Of a stretch of 64,000 bases of DNA, positions 21,229 through 34,200 are shown piece by piece (the first letter of the stretch is position 1; the number at the start of each line of letters is the position of its first letter). The position numbers were made by a program, and so were the translations under genes. Origin of the DNA: Balanoglossus misakiensis (Eukaryota > Hemichordata); contig CM082582.2 in NCBI GenBank assembly GCA_040954595.2, positions 6,696,001 through 6,760,000 on the forward strand, written 5' to 3'. The notes below the pieces were generated by a model. That model was not told the DNA's origin and searched no databases. It worked only from the letters and a program-made list of their open reading frames with translations.

Positions 21229-24200
21229 TTATGTCTCTTCTGCAAGGAATTTTGCATAGCCTGCAGAATCTTTCAGGTCTTTATACTGTTCTGGTGAGTC
21301 GATTTTCAGTTTGACGATCCAACCTGTAAGAGAACAGAAAACACCAGGTACAATTTGAGAAACCTACTCGCAAAGAAATCCATGCAGGGCTTGAAATAGA
21401 TTTTTGAAATACTGGTAGATAGTGCCAACATGCACACTTTATAGGCATGTCAGATTTTGCATTCAAATGCTTCTCAGTAGTACCAGCAGCTTAAGCTATC
21501 TGCACCACTACAATGGGTCTCCTTGAGTCTGTGACAATGGACGGATGGAATGGTGTGTCTAGGGTCACTCTAGGTCACTGGGTCATTGAAGTACCATTCT
21601 GATTGAAGAATGACCTTGAAATGTGTTACTGATATATGTGCGGATCTGAATGCTGTGCACATGCAAATGCCTGTACTGTCAAGCACTTACCCTCATCGTA
21701 GGGAGAGCTGTTTATCAGGCTTGGTTTGTCTTCTAAGGCGGTATTGACTTCCACGACCTCCCCCGACATTGGGGTGTAGAGTTCGCTGGCTGCTTTCACA
21801 CTTTCCACTGCACCAAACTCGTCTGTCATTGGAGAGAAAAAAATACACAGAAATCAGTACTGTACTACAAGATACTGAATTTGAACCTACGAAACACACC
21901 GCCCATTTTTCTTCACTGCATGACCGTCAGTTCTGTTGCCTTTTCATTGGTGTGAAGTATTCAGATATAATTTTTGTGTTGTTCAATAATGGAATTTGGT
22001 AACTGAGTGTTTGAGTGCTTTGGGGGAAATAATTCTTCACTGCTGATTGCAAGAAAATACTCAGGAGATAATCAATACCATTCCACATTAATTAAAACCA
22101 CAACCAATGCATCATCACTTGCACATGCAACAGTAGACCTGACCAAAACAATAACATGAACTGACCTTCAGCTTCAAATTGTGCTCCGACATCCGGTAGA
22201 CTTATATACACAACTTCTCCTAATAAATCCTGTGGGATAGATTGAAATTGGCAAAGCAGTCAGCAGGGGTTTCTCAGCAGTCTTCACACTGGTACAAAAC
22301 AAGTGGGGATAGTATATTGTAGGCCATATTTGTCTCATTGTGCATTTGGCTGGGGGTTACTTGGTGGGAATGAATTGGGGCAGACCGAATTTGGAGACTG
22401 ACCTGCAAAATCTGTGAATAAGTGAACAAAATCACATTATATTGAATGTCCTAGAACACTTATCTTAATATTTGTCTGTTGTGTAGGATATTTTGTCCTT
22501 ACCATCAATCCTAAAACCCAGGTCCTTCAGAGAATTCTGAAGCAACCTACGGTACCTCTCCCGGGTCTACTATACGACTCCATCAAATATTCATCAGGAA
22601 ATTTCACACTTCCACGCTTTCACTCCAGTTACATTAGACTTCCCCTCCGCCCCAGAGAGCCAAATTTCTTTCAGTCATCCACCTACACACATTCAGACAA
22701 CCCCCTATTGTTATCCACAGTGCGGTTGAAACTACTATCAAGGAAATGGGGGTGAAAGGGTTACACAATATATGCTAATTGGCATTGTTGAATATTTTTC
22801 AAAGGGTGCCCTCAACAATTCACTCTGCAGAGCTGGGATATTGCACCGACATGTACATTAGGATATTGTGTAGCTGGTTACATAGCAACACTTCCTTTTT
22901 TTAAAATTTCAACTGAAAATGAAATATACACATTACAATAGTGAATACGTACTCATGAATGCAAATTATTTTTTGAGCATACTGCAACAGATTTTAAATC
23001 AATTTCTAAGTCAGAATGCTAAAACCCTTGATTATCTCACCAAAGTTTATTTCATAAAGATAAAAAAAAATGTGTATTCAAGGGAAAATGACAGAGCAAT
23101 TATAAACCAGCCACTATTTTCATGAAACTTGCGGTGACAAATTCTCCAGACAATAGAAAGAACTTGTCTGTGCTTGCTCTGACAGTCCTCTAATTGAATT
23201 TACAGCACTAAAGGGTGATGCATTGTGAATGGTGTCGAGCTGACAATATTCGTTCACAATTAGGCTGTCACACTGGAGTAAGACTGTTTCTGACAAAAAT
23301 GAACATCTCACAAAGATTTCAGAATTGTCTATGTTCAAACATTATAGATGGAATGCACTGTTCTCATATAGGACAGTGGTACAAGAGACAGGTGAGGTCT
23401 GAATCTGACTGTTTTCTGTCAATGTAAAAATCAGTGCCTTTGCTAACAAATAATATTCGACAACTGTAGCACAGGTGCCACGGTCAGTGACACACTATAC
23501 ATTTTATCTGAATAAAAATAAGCCTGCAAGGTCATACCAGCAACAGGAAGGCAAATACAACATGTCGAGATTAGATAATGTTTAAGAAAGAGGGAAACAG
23601 GTATTTTCCAACCATATGCAGACACACAAGGTTCAAACTTCTCCAGCCAACTGTATATTGATCTCGGTATTTGTTTTTGCGGGTGAATATTGACTCGAAG
23701 CTGTTACAGCATAGTGCATTGACCGCAACCAGATTTATTGCCAAGGTTTACTGCAGTGGTTGCACTTGTTCAAATCCATAACATGGATCATATACTAGTA
23801 CCCCACAAATCAACCAGAATGTGAATGAAATATTCTGATTTCTTTGATAACTTCTTATTTATTTATTCCCACAGTAAAGAAGAGGCTAACAGGTGAATGG
23901 GTGGCAGGAACAGTTTTGCAAAATTATAAGCAAAAAGACAAAAATCACATATTAATGTATTGTACTATTGCAAGTACATGTACATTTCTCACACAGCTAA
24001 GGATAGGTGTTCATTTCAGGAACTGGGTCTGCTAACTCATCAAGTAACTAATTCAATTTCAAATTCCATTTGGGCACGGCCCCCTCCAAATGATTCGGGC
24101 AATTAAAAGCTACAGTACCCCTCATCCCATGCACAATCGGTGGAATGTGGTCTGTGTGTGAACTGCACAGCAGAAACATAAACATCTCAAAGTGGTACAG

Positions 24201-24834
24201 TGCCCGAGGTCGGGTGTGAAAGTTATTGGTAAGCTGGTGTAAAACTGTACAATCCTCACCTGTGCATAGTCTGAAACTCCTACAGTGCCGATATCACCAT
24301 CTAATTTGACCCATTCGTGTTTGTCAGTATACCTCCTGTCTGCAATATCAATGTTTAAATCTATCTTTTAAAACACTAAAAGGGGTAAGTAACATAAAGT
24401 TCAAGTGTGGAGTCATGTGATAGTCTCGCACACACCCGCTGACGCGTCCAAACAGGACGGGACGTATTTATCGTAGAAAAATAGCATTTAAAATGATTAA
24501 AAGTCATCAGTAAACTTCCAAAACCGTACATCAACAGGAGAAAGATTCACGGCTTGTAAGCGGTGATACAGTTATTTGCTCAGTACAGCTGACGGACCAG
24601 GGCCCGGCCGGCGAGGTACCGGTGTCACTATCGGTACATCACGCCACCACCTGCATGGATACGATGAGCGACATCCCTGTCAGACGTGCGATACTCACCA
24701 TCGAGAATCTTGGATACCTGGTCTGTATATCTGGCACTCGGTGGCGACAATCTTGGCGCTAAATGTTTGACTGTGAGGAATCTGGAGCTGGCGAAAGCCA
24801 CCCTCTGCAGCCCGAGTCGCATAACACTCGCCAT
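21229..24834 (-). CDS. GCSH: Glycine cleavage system H protein, mitochondrial, 168 aa, 5 exons
   Basis: Exons are 24699-24834, 24260-24339, 22166-22229, 21691-21822 and 21229-21323; all junctions are GT-AG and the frame joins exactly (507 nt). GCSH carries the lipoyl arm that shuttles the aminomethyl group between the P, T and L proteins in the mitochondrial matrix. Residues 1 to about 45 are Arg/Ser/Leu-rich and look like a mitochondrial presequence. The mature part has [10 protein letters not shown] (49-58), [23 protein letters not shown] and the lipoylation block [13 protein letters not shown] with Lys103 as the attachment site. It ends with GWIVKLKI and LAEET. The length matches vertebrate GCSH (about 173 aa). 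It converges on MsrA. Confidence 0.95.
22741..22763. mobile_element. Half-copy remnant of the TTAACCCTTT MITE family
   Basis: GAAATGGGGGTGAAAGGGTTA matches the terminal 20 bases of the full copies at 57193 and 62229. The other half is not recognisable. It lies in a GCSH intron. Confidence 0.5.
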
Positions 24835-26362
24835 CTTCCTGGGTCAGATTTTCGCACTTGCGCGGTGGTAGTTTTACCCAGAATGCAGCGCGAGCAGAGG
24901 TTGACCAGGTGCGGAGATCAATGACCCCTCTAACTTCCAATATAAGTCTTAAAACAAGGCCTACATTTAAGAGGCCTGTAAATGCTTCGGAAATTGCTTG
25001 CAGGCACAAACGAAGTTAGCAAATTCACTAAAGAGAAATCAGAAAAGATAAACACCACATTGTAAACCACAGGCACAGCTCACTCTCACCGCTAAGATTC
25101 ACTTTCGCTTATGGTTCCCGAGAATAAACCAACGCAATTTCTTACCAATGATTTGATGTTTGCATCGGCGAATGTTTAATGAATTTGTTTTTTTTTTTTA
25201 TAATGTTGTTACATCTTCTTCCAAGACTGATCTGGGACCGTTTAAACATGTCACCAACGATTGCCGTGCGTTGTTTGGTATTTGAAAAAAAAAACGCATT
25301 CGGGGACCTCATGAACTAGTTTTGTGACAAGTCGATGGGGCTTTGTAAATAGTACATTCACGTGAAACTATTTCGAGCTGGCCAAACTTCAATTTTTCAA
25401 ATCATATTTGGGGCCACCGTCAGACACTCTTGCTTGTTAATGTTATTCCTGGAAGCAAATTTCGAAGTTAAGTACTGGTCACTGTCAATGTAAAACGAAA
25501 GAACTCGAAGGCTATGCCCCATACAGGTACATATCCCTATCCCTGTGCGACCTCCGATATTTACATTGTAAGGGGTGATGTACAATACATGTACTTGGAA
25601 AAGATGAACAGAATGTAAAGTTCATAGAGAAAGGACTAAAAACCATTCGTCCAGTTCGCCGGGGAACGTGCAGTGCGATTCATTTGGGAGAATAAGACAG
25701 ATGCATTTTGATGGGGCTACCAACAATCTTGTAGGCCTAATTCATTTGAACAAACGAAGATGTTGCAACACTTACTTTTCAAAGTGAAACGGCTTATGCT
25801 TATAATAGGATGCAATCATGAATGTTCTGGGATATCAACATTTATTGCTGACAATATTGTTAAATGTGAACAAAACAAAAATAATTATTGTCTATACAAC
25901 ACCGACTTGAAAAGAGCGAAGTTCATTCAACAAAACACTGTTGCATGATTTCAAGTTGTAGACGGAGTAACAGCCGCGACTTGGTCGAGTATATCTTTTG
26001 CGCTCGTATACTTGCTTGCTTGCTTGCTATGTGAACTGGTACGCACCTCACCAATTTATACGAACCATATCTCTCAAAATTACAATGAAACTGTTGAACA
26101 ACAACGTGTAAATAATTTTGATTGACGATAAAGGGTAAAACCACGTGATTAATATTTTAAAGTTCACAAAATAACGTCTTAACTAAAGAAAATGAAACTA
26201 GTACTTCGGCGAATACAGTTACTACAGATAAAATATACAAACGGAAACTTTTGCATTATTGGCCTTGTTTTGTGTAAATGTGTAGTCTTGAATTTACTGG
26301 TAACAATCACTGTAAATCAAAATTCCTGAACGACGTCGTCCACCCCGACGTCCACCATGCGA
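24835..26362. other. Intergenic, upstream of GCSH
   Basis: No supported gene on either strand. The GCSH promoter is expected just above 24835, but no TATA box is evident. AT-rich from 25740 on. Confidence 0.45.
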
Positions 26363-26375
26363 ATCATCATCATCC

Positions 26376-26416
<41 letters not shown>
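26363..26416. repeat. (ATC)n microsatellite
   Basis: About 18 ATC units with one CTC interruption, about 85 bases past the stop codon of MYND gene 1, so it is probably in its 3' UTR. Confidence 0.92.
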
Positions 26417-26500
26417 TCCGGAATGAAGCAGGCATTAATTGCCTCAAATAGAGCAAAATGTCATTTCTTGAACATCTGTCCAAGCCCTGTCGCCAAGTTT

Positions 26501-27109
26501 TCAAAAACGCCTGTCGAAGATTCTCACGTCGGACGCCTCGTCTATGCGGATGCCGATCTGACCGTCCAGGAAAAGGTGAATAACCGGATCAAGTATGGCG
26601 ATGACTTTGCCCGCCCGTAGCTGGAACCAGTGGAAGAACGGTAGCGGAATGTCAAAGTCGAGGTAGAACATCACCGGTGTTCGGTTGCCGTCCTTGTCCT
26701 CGATGACAATCTTGTGCCGCAGAAAGGCGGGCAAGGCATCGGTGACAATTCTGGCCACAAGTATCTGTCGGTGAATCGACGGGGCGTATTCCGGGTGCAC
26801 GTATTCCAAGTTGTCGACCATGATCACGCTGGCCACACCGAACTTCGCCGATATATCTTCCCAGGGTATCCCCCACGGCCCGTTGCGGTCGGTGTGGGGT
26901 GACGTCGATCTGCTGCACTGTGGTTTGTGTCGCTTCCAGTCTTTCTTCTGGCACGTTTTGGAGCAATATTGCGCCTTCTTGCAGCGGGAACAACGCTTGA
27001 CGTGGGGGCCTTCGTCGTCGCACACCAAGCAGACAAATTTGTCTACGGGTGCAGCACCACCGCCATATGCGCCACGTAAGCCAGTCAGAAGGTCGATGAA
27101 GCTGGCCAT
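26501..27109 (-). CDS. MYND-type zinc finger protein 1, 202 aa, intronless
   Basis: The MYND finger is complete at residues 27-65: Cys27/30, Cys40/43, Cys49/53, His61 and Cys65, with YCSKTCQKKDWKRHKPQC. A linker containing PWGIPWEDISAKFG follows. The C-terminal module of about 85 residues reads RQILVARIVTD, VIEDKDGN, FYLDFD, GKVIAILDP and FLDGQIGIRIDEASD. MYND fingers bind proline-rich partner motifs. The C-terminal module is shared with MYND gene 2 (28207-28761) and is not one I can name; I recall similar stretches (GxxIxIxxPxxHxFLDGQxGIR) in other MYND proteins but cannot verify that here. No SET or TPR domain is present. The start is chosen at the first ATG of the open frame. Confidence 0.85.
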   Translation of the reverse strand: MASFIDLLTGLRGAYGGGAAPVDKFVCLVCDDEGPHVKRCSRCKKAQYCSKTCQKKDWKRHKPQCSRSTSPHTDRNGPWGIPWEDISAKFGVASVIMVDNLEYVHPEYAPSIHRQILVARIVTDALPAFLRHKIVIEDKDGNRTPVMFYLDFDIPLPFFHWFQLRAGKVIAILDPVIHLFLDGQIGIRIDEASDVRIFDRRF

Positions 27110-28206
27110 ATTATTCTATAAACTCGAATTTTAAGTATGAGGTCCTAGACATACATGACAAACCCACCGACGTTCCAGATTCCAATGTACGCATCAAGGT
27201 ATCCAGATATTTACAAAACACAAATGTCATTCGCAGAAAATGGCTGACGCGTGGTTTCGCAATAGGCCTATGGTGTGAATTTTCCAAGAATGTCAAACCG
27301 AAAATCAAAGTTCGGACTACCAAGAATAGCGTTGTACTTCAGACATAGAGATGAAATTGATAAAGCATGTAAATTTCTTTGCATAAATACAAATCAGATG
27401 ACCACTGTGACATTTCGACGCGCTAAAAAGCACTGGCCAAGGAAATAAACCGCCCTCTAGCGGTTATATTCCTCGCTGCAAGTCAGTTTCGTGGAAATGG
27501 ATCGTTCTTCTGGAGAATTATTTCGTGACATACTAGTTTCCTCGTAAACCACGTTAAAATCGCACGAATGCCCTCATGTTTTCCCGAATGTTTTTTTGGC
27601 GATCTGGGCAGTCATGCGACACACTCTGATGATAGTGCTATCCTAAATATCAAATAAAATAAATAGTTCAGAAACCAGCCAAAAGTTACGTGTTCCGTAA
27701 TAAATGGGTAACTTTAAAAGTAATCAGAGACTGGACGCTTATTTGACTTATCCAATGAAATTTAATGTTTCATAGGGCAAAATCACAAAGAGATGTTATA
27801 GCAAAATCGTTAGTATGAAATGCTGATCAATTACAGTAAGAGATGAGATCATATCACTGTTGGTGATGTACGTATAGCTTTTAGTTCATGTTTTAATAAG
27901 TACTAGCATATCTTCACGAGAGTCTGTCTTTTGATACATGTAATTACACTGAATCAAACAGGTGGACACGTCAGAAAATGTGAAGATACAGGTTACAATG
28001 TGGAGAAAAGGAAAACTCATTGGAAGTACATGTATGTCTCTTGTTGTATATGATGTCCAGAGTCCTTGTGGTCTATCGCATTACTACTCCCTCTAGTGTT
28101 GGCATGTGCGATACTTGAAAGTTGGCAAAGCTAAGCCAAGTTCAGCTTCAGTTTCTATATAATACCCGCGACTCTAATTAAACAGTTGAGAAGAAAACAG
28201 TATGAT
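27110..28206. other. Intergenic between the MYND pair
   Basis: Promoter of MYND gene 1 and 3' UTR of MYND gene 2. An ATTAAA on the minus strand near 27892 could end the MYND gene 2 transcript. No other gene seen. Confidence 0.45.
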
Positions 28207-28761
28207 CTATTTGATGATGTGTATGTCACAGGCGTCGTCTATTCGAATACCAACTTGACCGTCCAAGAAGTGATGCATGAACGGGTCGTGGATGCAGATC
28301 ACGTTGCCCTTCTTCAGATCACACCACTCGAAGTGCGGTCTTGGGTTGTCGTGGTCGAGGTAGAAGAACAGCTTGGTTTTCTCGCCCACGAAATCTTCTA
28401 TGACGGTGAAATGGCGCAGAAAGTGCACCGGGTCGCTGGCGATCTTGGCGACGAGGACTTGGCGATCTAAGGGAGGTTCGTACTCGAATCCGACGTCTTT
28501 CAAATCCACCGGCGCGTAGTCGACCGACTGGCGGCGGATGTAACGGAGCGCTCGGGAGAGCAGTTGCTTGTCGCGGCCGCTGGTGCACTGCGGTTTGTGG
28601 CGTTTCCAGTCGTCCTTTTGGCACACCTTGGAGCAGTAGTTGACATCGCCGCAGCGTGCGCAGGTCTTCACGTGGCTCCCTTCGGTCTTGCACGTAAAGC
28701 ACACCTTTACGCCGTCGTGGCCGTTTTCTGACGGATTTGCCGTGCTTCTCCACGTGGCCAT
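28207..28761 (-). CDS. MYND-type zinc finger protein 2, 184 aa, intronless
   Basis: A tandem paralogue of MYND gene 1. The finger spans residues 21-59 (Cys21/24, Cys34/37, Cys43/47, His55, Cys59; YCSKVCQKDDWKRHKPQC). The C-terminal module is RQVLVAKIASD, TVIEDFVGEKTK, FYLDHDNPRP, GNVICIHDP and FLDGQVGIRIDDACD, clearly homologous to gene 1. The linker between finger and module differs completely (RALRYIRRQSVDYAPVDLKD). The lack of introns in a locus where all neighbours except GFOD are split suggests an intronless or retro-derived ancestor followed by tandem duplication. An inverted CCAAT (ATTGG) lies near 28834, upstream of the start. Function unknown. Confidence 0.85.
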   Translation of the reverse strand: MATWRSTANPSENGHDGVKVCFTCKTEGSHVKTCARCGDVNYCSKVCQKDDWKRHKPQCTSGRDKQLLSRALRYIRRQSVDYAPVDLKDVGFEYEPPLDRQVLVAKIASDPVHFLRHFTVIEDFVGEKTKLFFYLDHDNPRPHFEWCDLKKGNVICIHDPFMHHFLDGQVGIRIDDACDIHIIK

Positions 28762-28994
28762 GTTTCTCGCAGACTGATTCTCTGTTCACGCGTGAACTTG
28801 GCGAGACAACTCTGATGCGCGCTGCGTAAATTTGATTGGCTGATCCACTTATACGTAAAGATTAATATGCAAATATTGTAAATGACAATTCAATTCGAAT
28901 ACTTTATTGCAGGCGTCGAAGGTTTTTTTCATGCCCATCAACAAAGTTAAAAATAAAGGATAAAATTGTACAATAAAAAGCGGTTGAGATAAAA

Positions 28995-29795
28995 TTACAC
29001 GGAAATTTCCAACGTCGGGGGCGACATTTACATACCTCAATCTTTGCTTACCAGGTGCGAATCTGTCTGACAATGTATAACGCACGTTTTCAATATTAAA
29101 TTAGGTCAACGCCCGGGTCGACGTAAATTAGAGCGTCTACGTTGCACACCAGTTCCAAGAGTGCTTGATATGTTTGATGTTTTCCTAGTGAAGAAAATAA
29201 TTCTCACGAGATAAAATGACTGAACAAATTTCCTCGATGTTTTTCATTTAATAGCGTTGATCAGAATTTCTGCATCTCAGCTAATATATAAATTGCTGTG
29301 CGGACAAACTGTTCGGATAGCATACACTACTTGCAATCGAAGTCACTCACGGTCCCTGTCTGGCTAATTAATTATTAATTTCGACCCGACAATTCTGATT
29401 GGTCAGTTACTGTCCGCACAACCGAAACAGGCAGACCACAGCACGGGTGATTGGCCGATTAGGCTCAACACTCTTGCAACAGATGTACAACATAGACGCT
29501 CCAATTTACGTTGACCCGGGCGTTGGCCTAATTCAAAAGGCTTCTTCACAAAATTTAAATATGTATTGAAAACGTGGTACATTGCCAGACAGATTCGCAC
29601 CTGGTAAAGCAAAGAGATTGAGGTCTGTTCGGGCATTGTAAATGTCGCCACCAAGCGTTGGACAATTCGTGACGTCACGCAACTTTTTGCACGTGGTACA
29701 TTGCCAGACAGATTCGCACCTGGTAAAGCAAAATGATTGAATTGTAAATGTCGCCACCCAGCGTTGGACATTTTCGTGACGTCACGCAACTTTTT
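28995..29795. mobile_element. Nested inverted-repeat element with three copies of an internal module
   Basis: The left arm (about 29003-29175) and right arm (about 29480-29665) are inverted copies at roughly 75-85 percent identity by eye. Both contain AGGTGCGAATCTGTCTG and GGTCAACGCCCGGGTC-like cores (or their complements). The module with CAGACAGATTCGCACCTGG occurs at about 29572-29660 and again at about 29692-29775, each followed by GTGACGTCACGCAACTTTTT. A second inner inverted pair (GTGCGGACAAACTG near 29297, CAGTTACTGTCCGCAC near 29403) encloses the centre. The arms keep short matching protein-like frames, but stop codons interrupt them. It lies between MYND gene 2 and the dynein 3' end. 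Confidence 0.7.
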
Positions 29796-29988
29796 GCACT
29801 ATGGGCTGCATGCAGTCATTTGAAGAAGTTCCTCAATAAATTTACCGTTATGTGTGGACGATTTTTTTTTTACTTTACTATATTTAATTTGTTTAATGTT
29901 TTTCCTGGTGAATAAAATTACTCAAGACTGCAACACACGAGAGAAAATAACATCACCAATTTTTTAAATTGCTACAATATACACAAGC

Positions 29989-29994
29989 TTTATT
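29989..29994 (-). terminator. Candidate poly(A) signal of the dynein heavy chain gene
   Basis: AATAAA on the minus strand, 1.24 kb past the dynein stop codon. Confidence 0.45.
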
Positions 29995-31230
29995 TCTATA
30001 TAAAGGACAGATATGTTACAAATTGAAATAACTAAAAATTCAGGTGCTCTCATTACAATTGATAGCATTGATTTTTCAGTAAAAATGAAAAATAACATAC
30101 ATTGTGTAAATAAGTTCATTATTAGTAAAAGCCGTTCAATTTTACCTGTCGAAGTACAACCAGAATGATGACTATTCTACAAGAGAAGTCTTGATAAAGA
30201 TTATCTTGTTAGTAGCGAGTGTTCAAGTGATATCAATGTTTTACTTAAGGCTACTGGCAATAGTGGTACATATATTTGGAATGAATGAAATGAACATTGT
30301 ATTGATGAAATATACATATAGACGTTAATTTTAAATTAAATATCTTCAGTCCCCAGGGCCAGGCCGCCACGCACTGCTGATGCATAATTTGAAGTAGAAT
30401 TCAATTCAGGAGTACATTATCCTGGATTTGACACAACCACTGTCCAACACACCCTGTCAGTTTCCCTAATTAGTGCAACCACCCTCTTTGAACTTTAACC
30501 TCTGACCTATTGCACTTTTGATCAATCACAGCCCACCAGTGACAAGACAACACCCTGAGGAACTGCACCATCAGGTTACGATCAGTTATTTACAGTTCAG
30601 GCTGGGTGAAAGATGTTTCATTACAAGTCCCCTAATCCAATGAAAATTCCTAAAGAGGAAAATGTTTCATAATATAGAAGTTTACATTGTAAAATGTAAT
30701 GTAAACACTGTTAAAGAAAAAAAATACAATGGTACTGAATTTCTGATTTTCACAGAAAGATCTAGAAAGAAATAAAATGTACAAAAAGACACCACAAGAA
30801 ATGGTGTTCGAAAATATTTGGCAAAGCGTTAATTCACACACAAAACTTTTTCTCAGTGTGTTAGATGGCCCCATCCAACCAGAAATTGCCTGGACTTGCC
30901 TTTTCACACAGTGAAAAGAAATGTGTAAAAAAAAAGCAACTGAAAAGCATTGAATCACCCCCTTCATTATAATTACAGATTATACATTATTCTATATATA
31001 GGTGCATGGTAAGTACATGACAGCTAGAAGTATACATATATAAAATAGCATCTTTAAAATTTCTACTTAATTTTCCTACTTTAAAATGTCTGCAAAATAA
31101 GATTCCATGAAAAAATAAGTGCATTTGAATATTTAAATTATCGCATACAGGATTTGGATGGAATGGACTTTCATTTCATACAATGTACAACTATTGTACA
31201 AAAGAGAATAGTTAATTTGAAAACTAATTC
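29995..31230 (-). other. Predicted 3' UTR of the dynein heavy chain
   Basis: AT-rich, no supported frame on either strand. The assignment rests on the poly(A) hexamer at 29989 and the absence of another gene. Confidence 0.4.
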
Positions 31231-34200
31231 TTATTTGACATCACAGAGCAAAGCCACGCCACGTAGAATCCAGTGGTCGGGGTTCTGCGTGGTTTTCAGG
31301 TCGACGGGGGCGATGTACGTCAGATCCGTCCTCTTGGGCTTCTTGTAAATCGGGCACTGGTACATGCGCACGTCCCTGCCGCCCGTGCTGTTGATGGCGT
31401 AGATGTGGATGACCGGCAGGCTCTCGAAGAGCACTTTGGGTTTGGGCTCGATGAGGCGGCAGTTGCGTTTGTCCCAGCCCGCCCCTTCCAGGAAGAGGCC
31501 GTACACGTAGACGCCCTCGGCCGGCGGCTGGGCGATGTCGTCCTTCATGGAGCGGGTGACGTCGTTGGCCAGGATGACGCTGTCCAAGGCCCAGCCCTTG
31601 TGGGCTCTGGTCACCTCCTGTGAATGAAAATGCAATGGCAAAATTTAGGAGTGGTCGTTTCATTAGAAATAATTTCTTGACAAACTCAATAAGCAATAGG
31701 AGTGATACACAATGAATATGGCAAGCATATTTGCCAGCACTCTGCTAGCAAATATTTCTTAAAATGACAGCATTTTATCAGCCAATCTACAATGATTTTC
31801 TCGCATTTTGTTCCAGGCAACTTAAGGTTATTATCTCTTAAAATTAAGAATAACAAATTGGGGTCAATGTTGAAAATTTAGAATGAGAAAATCCAAATTG
31901 GCTCCACTCTGAAATTCAAAATGGCTGCCAATCGCTATGCTAACTCCTGGTAGAAAAACAATATGGTCAGCACATACATAGCAGAGAATTGAAAAACCCA
32001 CAAGTCTATTTTATACATTAACCCCTCCAAGCGCCAGAGTCGCGCTAAACAGTCAAGATGCACTCACCTGTCTCATGGCGGTCAGGAATCCCTGTGGGTT
32101 GAAGAACCCGGTCATCCAGAAAGTGTTGGGCCTGCCGTCGAAACACCAGCTGTCAAACTGCGCATTCCTCTCCAGCAGCTCAGTGAACCAGAAACCAAGG
32201 GTGGACGACTCCCAGGAGATTTTCTTCCACTTGGCCGGGATGCGGGCATCGTACATGCAGTCCAGTGCATCACGCAACGCCTGAGGTACAAAAAAGTTGA
32301 CGTTCAAGGTATATTCTTCTCGACAATGATGTAGATCATAAGGATAAGTTGTCCACTTGTTATCATGTTATTCTGTTGTACTGACTGCTGTAGGTTGATG
32401 CACTCTTTGTAGGTTGACTAAATTTGCTGACCGAGTTTTAAAACACACCATGCTACAAGACTTCTGTCCAAGTTCAACTTTTGCGCTACTACAGCTATCT
32501 GTAATAGTTTGTCAAAATATAATTCTACTTCTGCTGCCATTCATTATGTCTCATTTCATCGTAGTTTTGTTCACTTCAGTAGTACCACAGTGTACCCCAC
32601 ACCTGCACCTATACCCCATATTTCACAGTCCACGCTCTTACCTCATTCATGATGATTGTTCCGTCGATCGCCAACTTGAGATCGTGCAGCGTGTTCCGCA
32701 CCAGGGTGATGACGCGCTGCATGCGATCGATCTCCTGTCGCAGGAAGATGTTCATCGGCTGCAGCGCCCCCATCTTCTGCAAGCGTTCTTTGACCTGCAC
32801 GGAAAAAAAAAATGGCGACAGAAACCACGTCAGCAAATCACTGCTGGAGTTCGATCTAAACATGATGTGCACATAGAAAATTACAACAATACATGGCACC
32901 ACTCTTTCGTACAACTTACCTCGTACGGTATGTAATCTTTCGGTAGTTTCTCCAACATGTCATCGGCCAGCCTCTGCACCACAGCCTCCCTGGTCTCCCC
33001 AGCACCTCCAGAGCTGTCTTTGGGTTGGATGTTCAGAATGGTGTCCAGGACGTGCTTGGCGGTGTTGCTCTGGTATCTGGAGGGCAGAATCATCACAGAT
33101 TTAGATTTCTTTATACATAGTTAGTCCATGCTAGAGTTTTGTCTGTTTTTTGATGTTGCATGGATATGAGCAACTTTATATGTAAATAATTACATTGCAT
33201 GTATATCCATTTTAGAGATCATGTGTACACAAGTGTCCAGGTATGTGTGTTGTAATTTCAAGGTCACATTGGGTCGTTTTACAATAGGTCGGGTCATTGA
33301 AATGGGTCAGTATCAATTTCTATTTGCACATACAACATCATACAACATATCATTTTTTCAGCTCTGCAGTTACAAAAATCGAAAATGTAGAAAGCCCTAC
33401 TTACGTGATGTCGGCATTTCCGTGCAAACCGAACGCTTCCGGAGAGTCGGTGGCCGGCAGGTGGCTGATGTACTCCTGGTACTGGTTGAGGTTGGCGCAC
33501 TTGGGAATGTTGTAGCCCTTGTAGAAGTTGAAGTTGGCCAAGAACATCTGCTCGCTGAACCACACCCGGGCGAAGGTGTTCAGCAGGCGCTTGTCGAAGT
33601 CGTCGGTCACACGGCCCCCGTACTGCACCTCTCCAATCATGTAGCGAACTGTGCTCCACGACACGCCCTGCGTGAAACATGAGCAACATGGCAGATCTCA
33701 TAAGTGATGGTGTTCATCTCTCATATCTTTTTAGCATGACATTGACTGGTTGATTGCCTGAGATGTCAGATTTTTATGAGTTTTGAGATGACAAGTGAAA
33801 TATTTACTTTGTAAAAATTTAATGTAAACCAATCATTCCCTGCAAGAAATTTGTGACAACTTGAGAAAATACAGCTTGATAGCAATTCACTTTTTGTCGC
33901 CAAAATGGAATGCCAGCCCACAAACTGCCATTTCTGACAATTTTAAAAATAAATTTTGTATGTCATGTCTTGTCATTGCCTGAACATATTGAATCCTGTA
34001 CTACTGATCATATTAAAATTTACAGAAAAACATTTTGATTCCCATGTTCATGAAAACTTGCTACTATTAAATTATTTATGTTTGATTTTTCAAATGTCTT
34101 TTATGACACTTCAGTTGGGCTCTGAGACACAAGGAAAAACACCGTCACAGAATCAAATTCCCAGAAACCCACCTTCTTGATGTCCATATCGTCCAGGTGA

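Noticed and set aside
26357-26620. Plus-strand frame starting with poly-isoleucine
   Set aside because: Starts in the (ATC)n array and then runs antisense to MYND gene 1.
29989-31230. A separate gene between the foldback element and the dynein stop codon
   Set aside because: No spliced or unspliced frame with recognisable features; better explained as dynein 3' UTR.
32020-32060. TTAACCCCTCCAAGCGCCAG as another TTAACCCTTT MITE end
   Set aside because: Only the first seven bases match and no partner end is present nearby.
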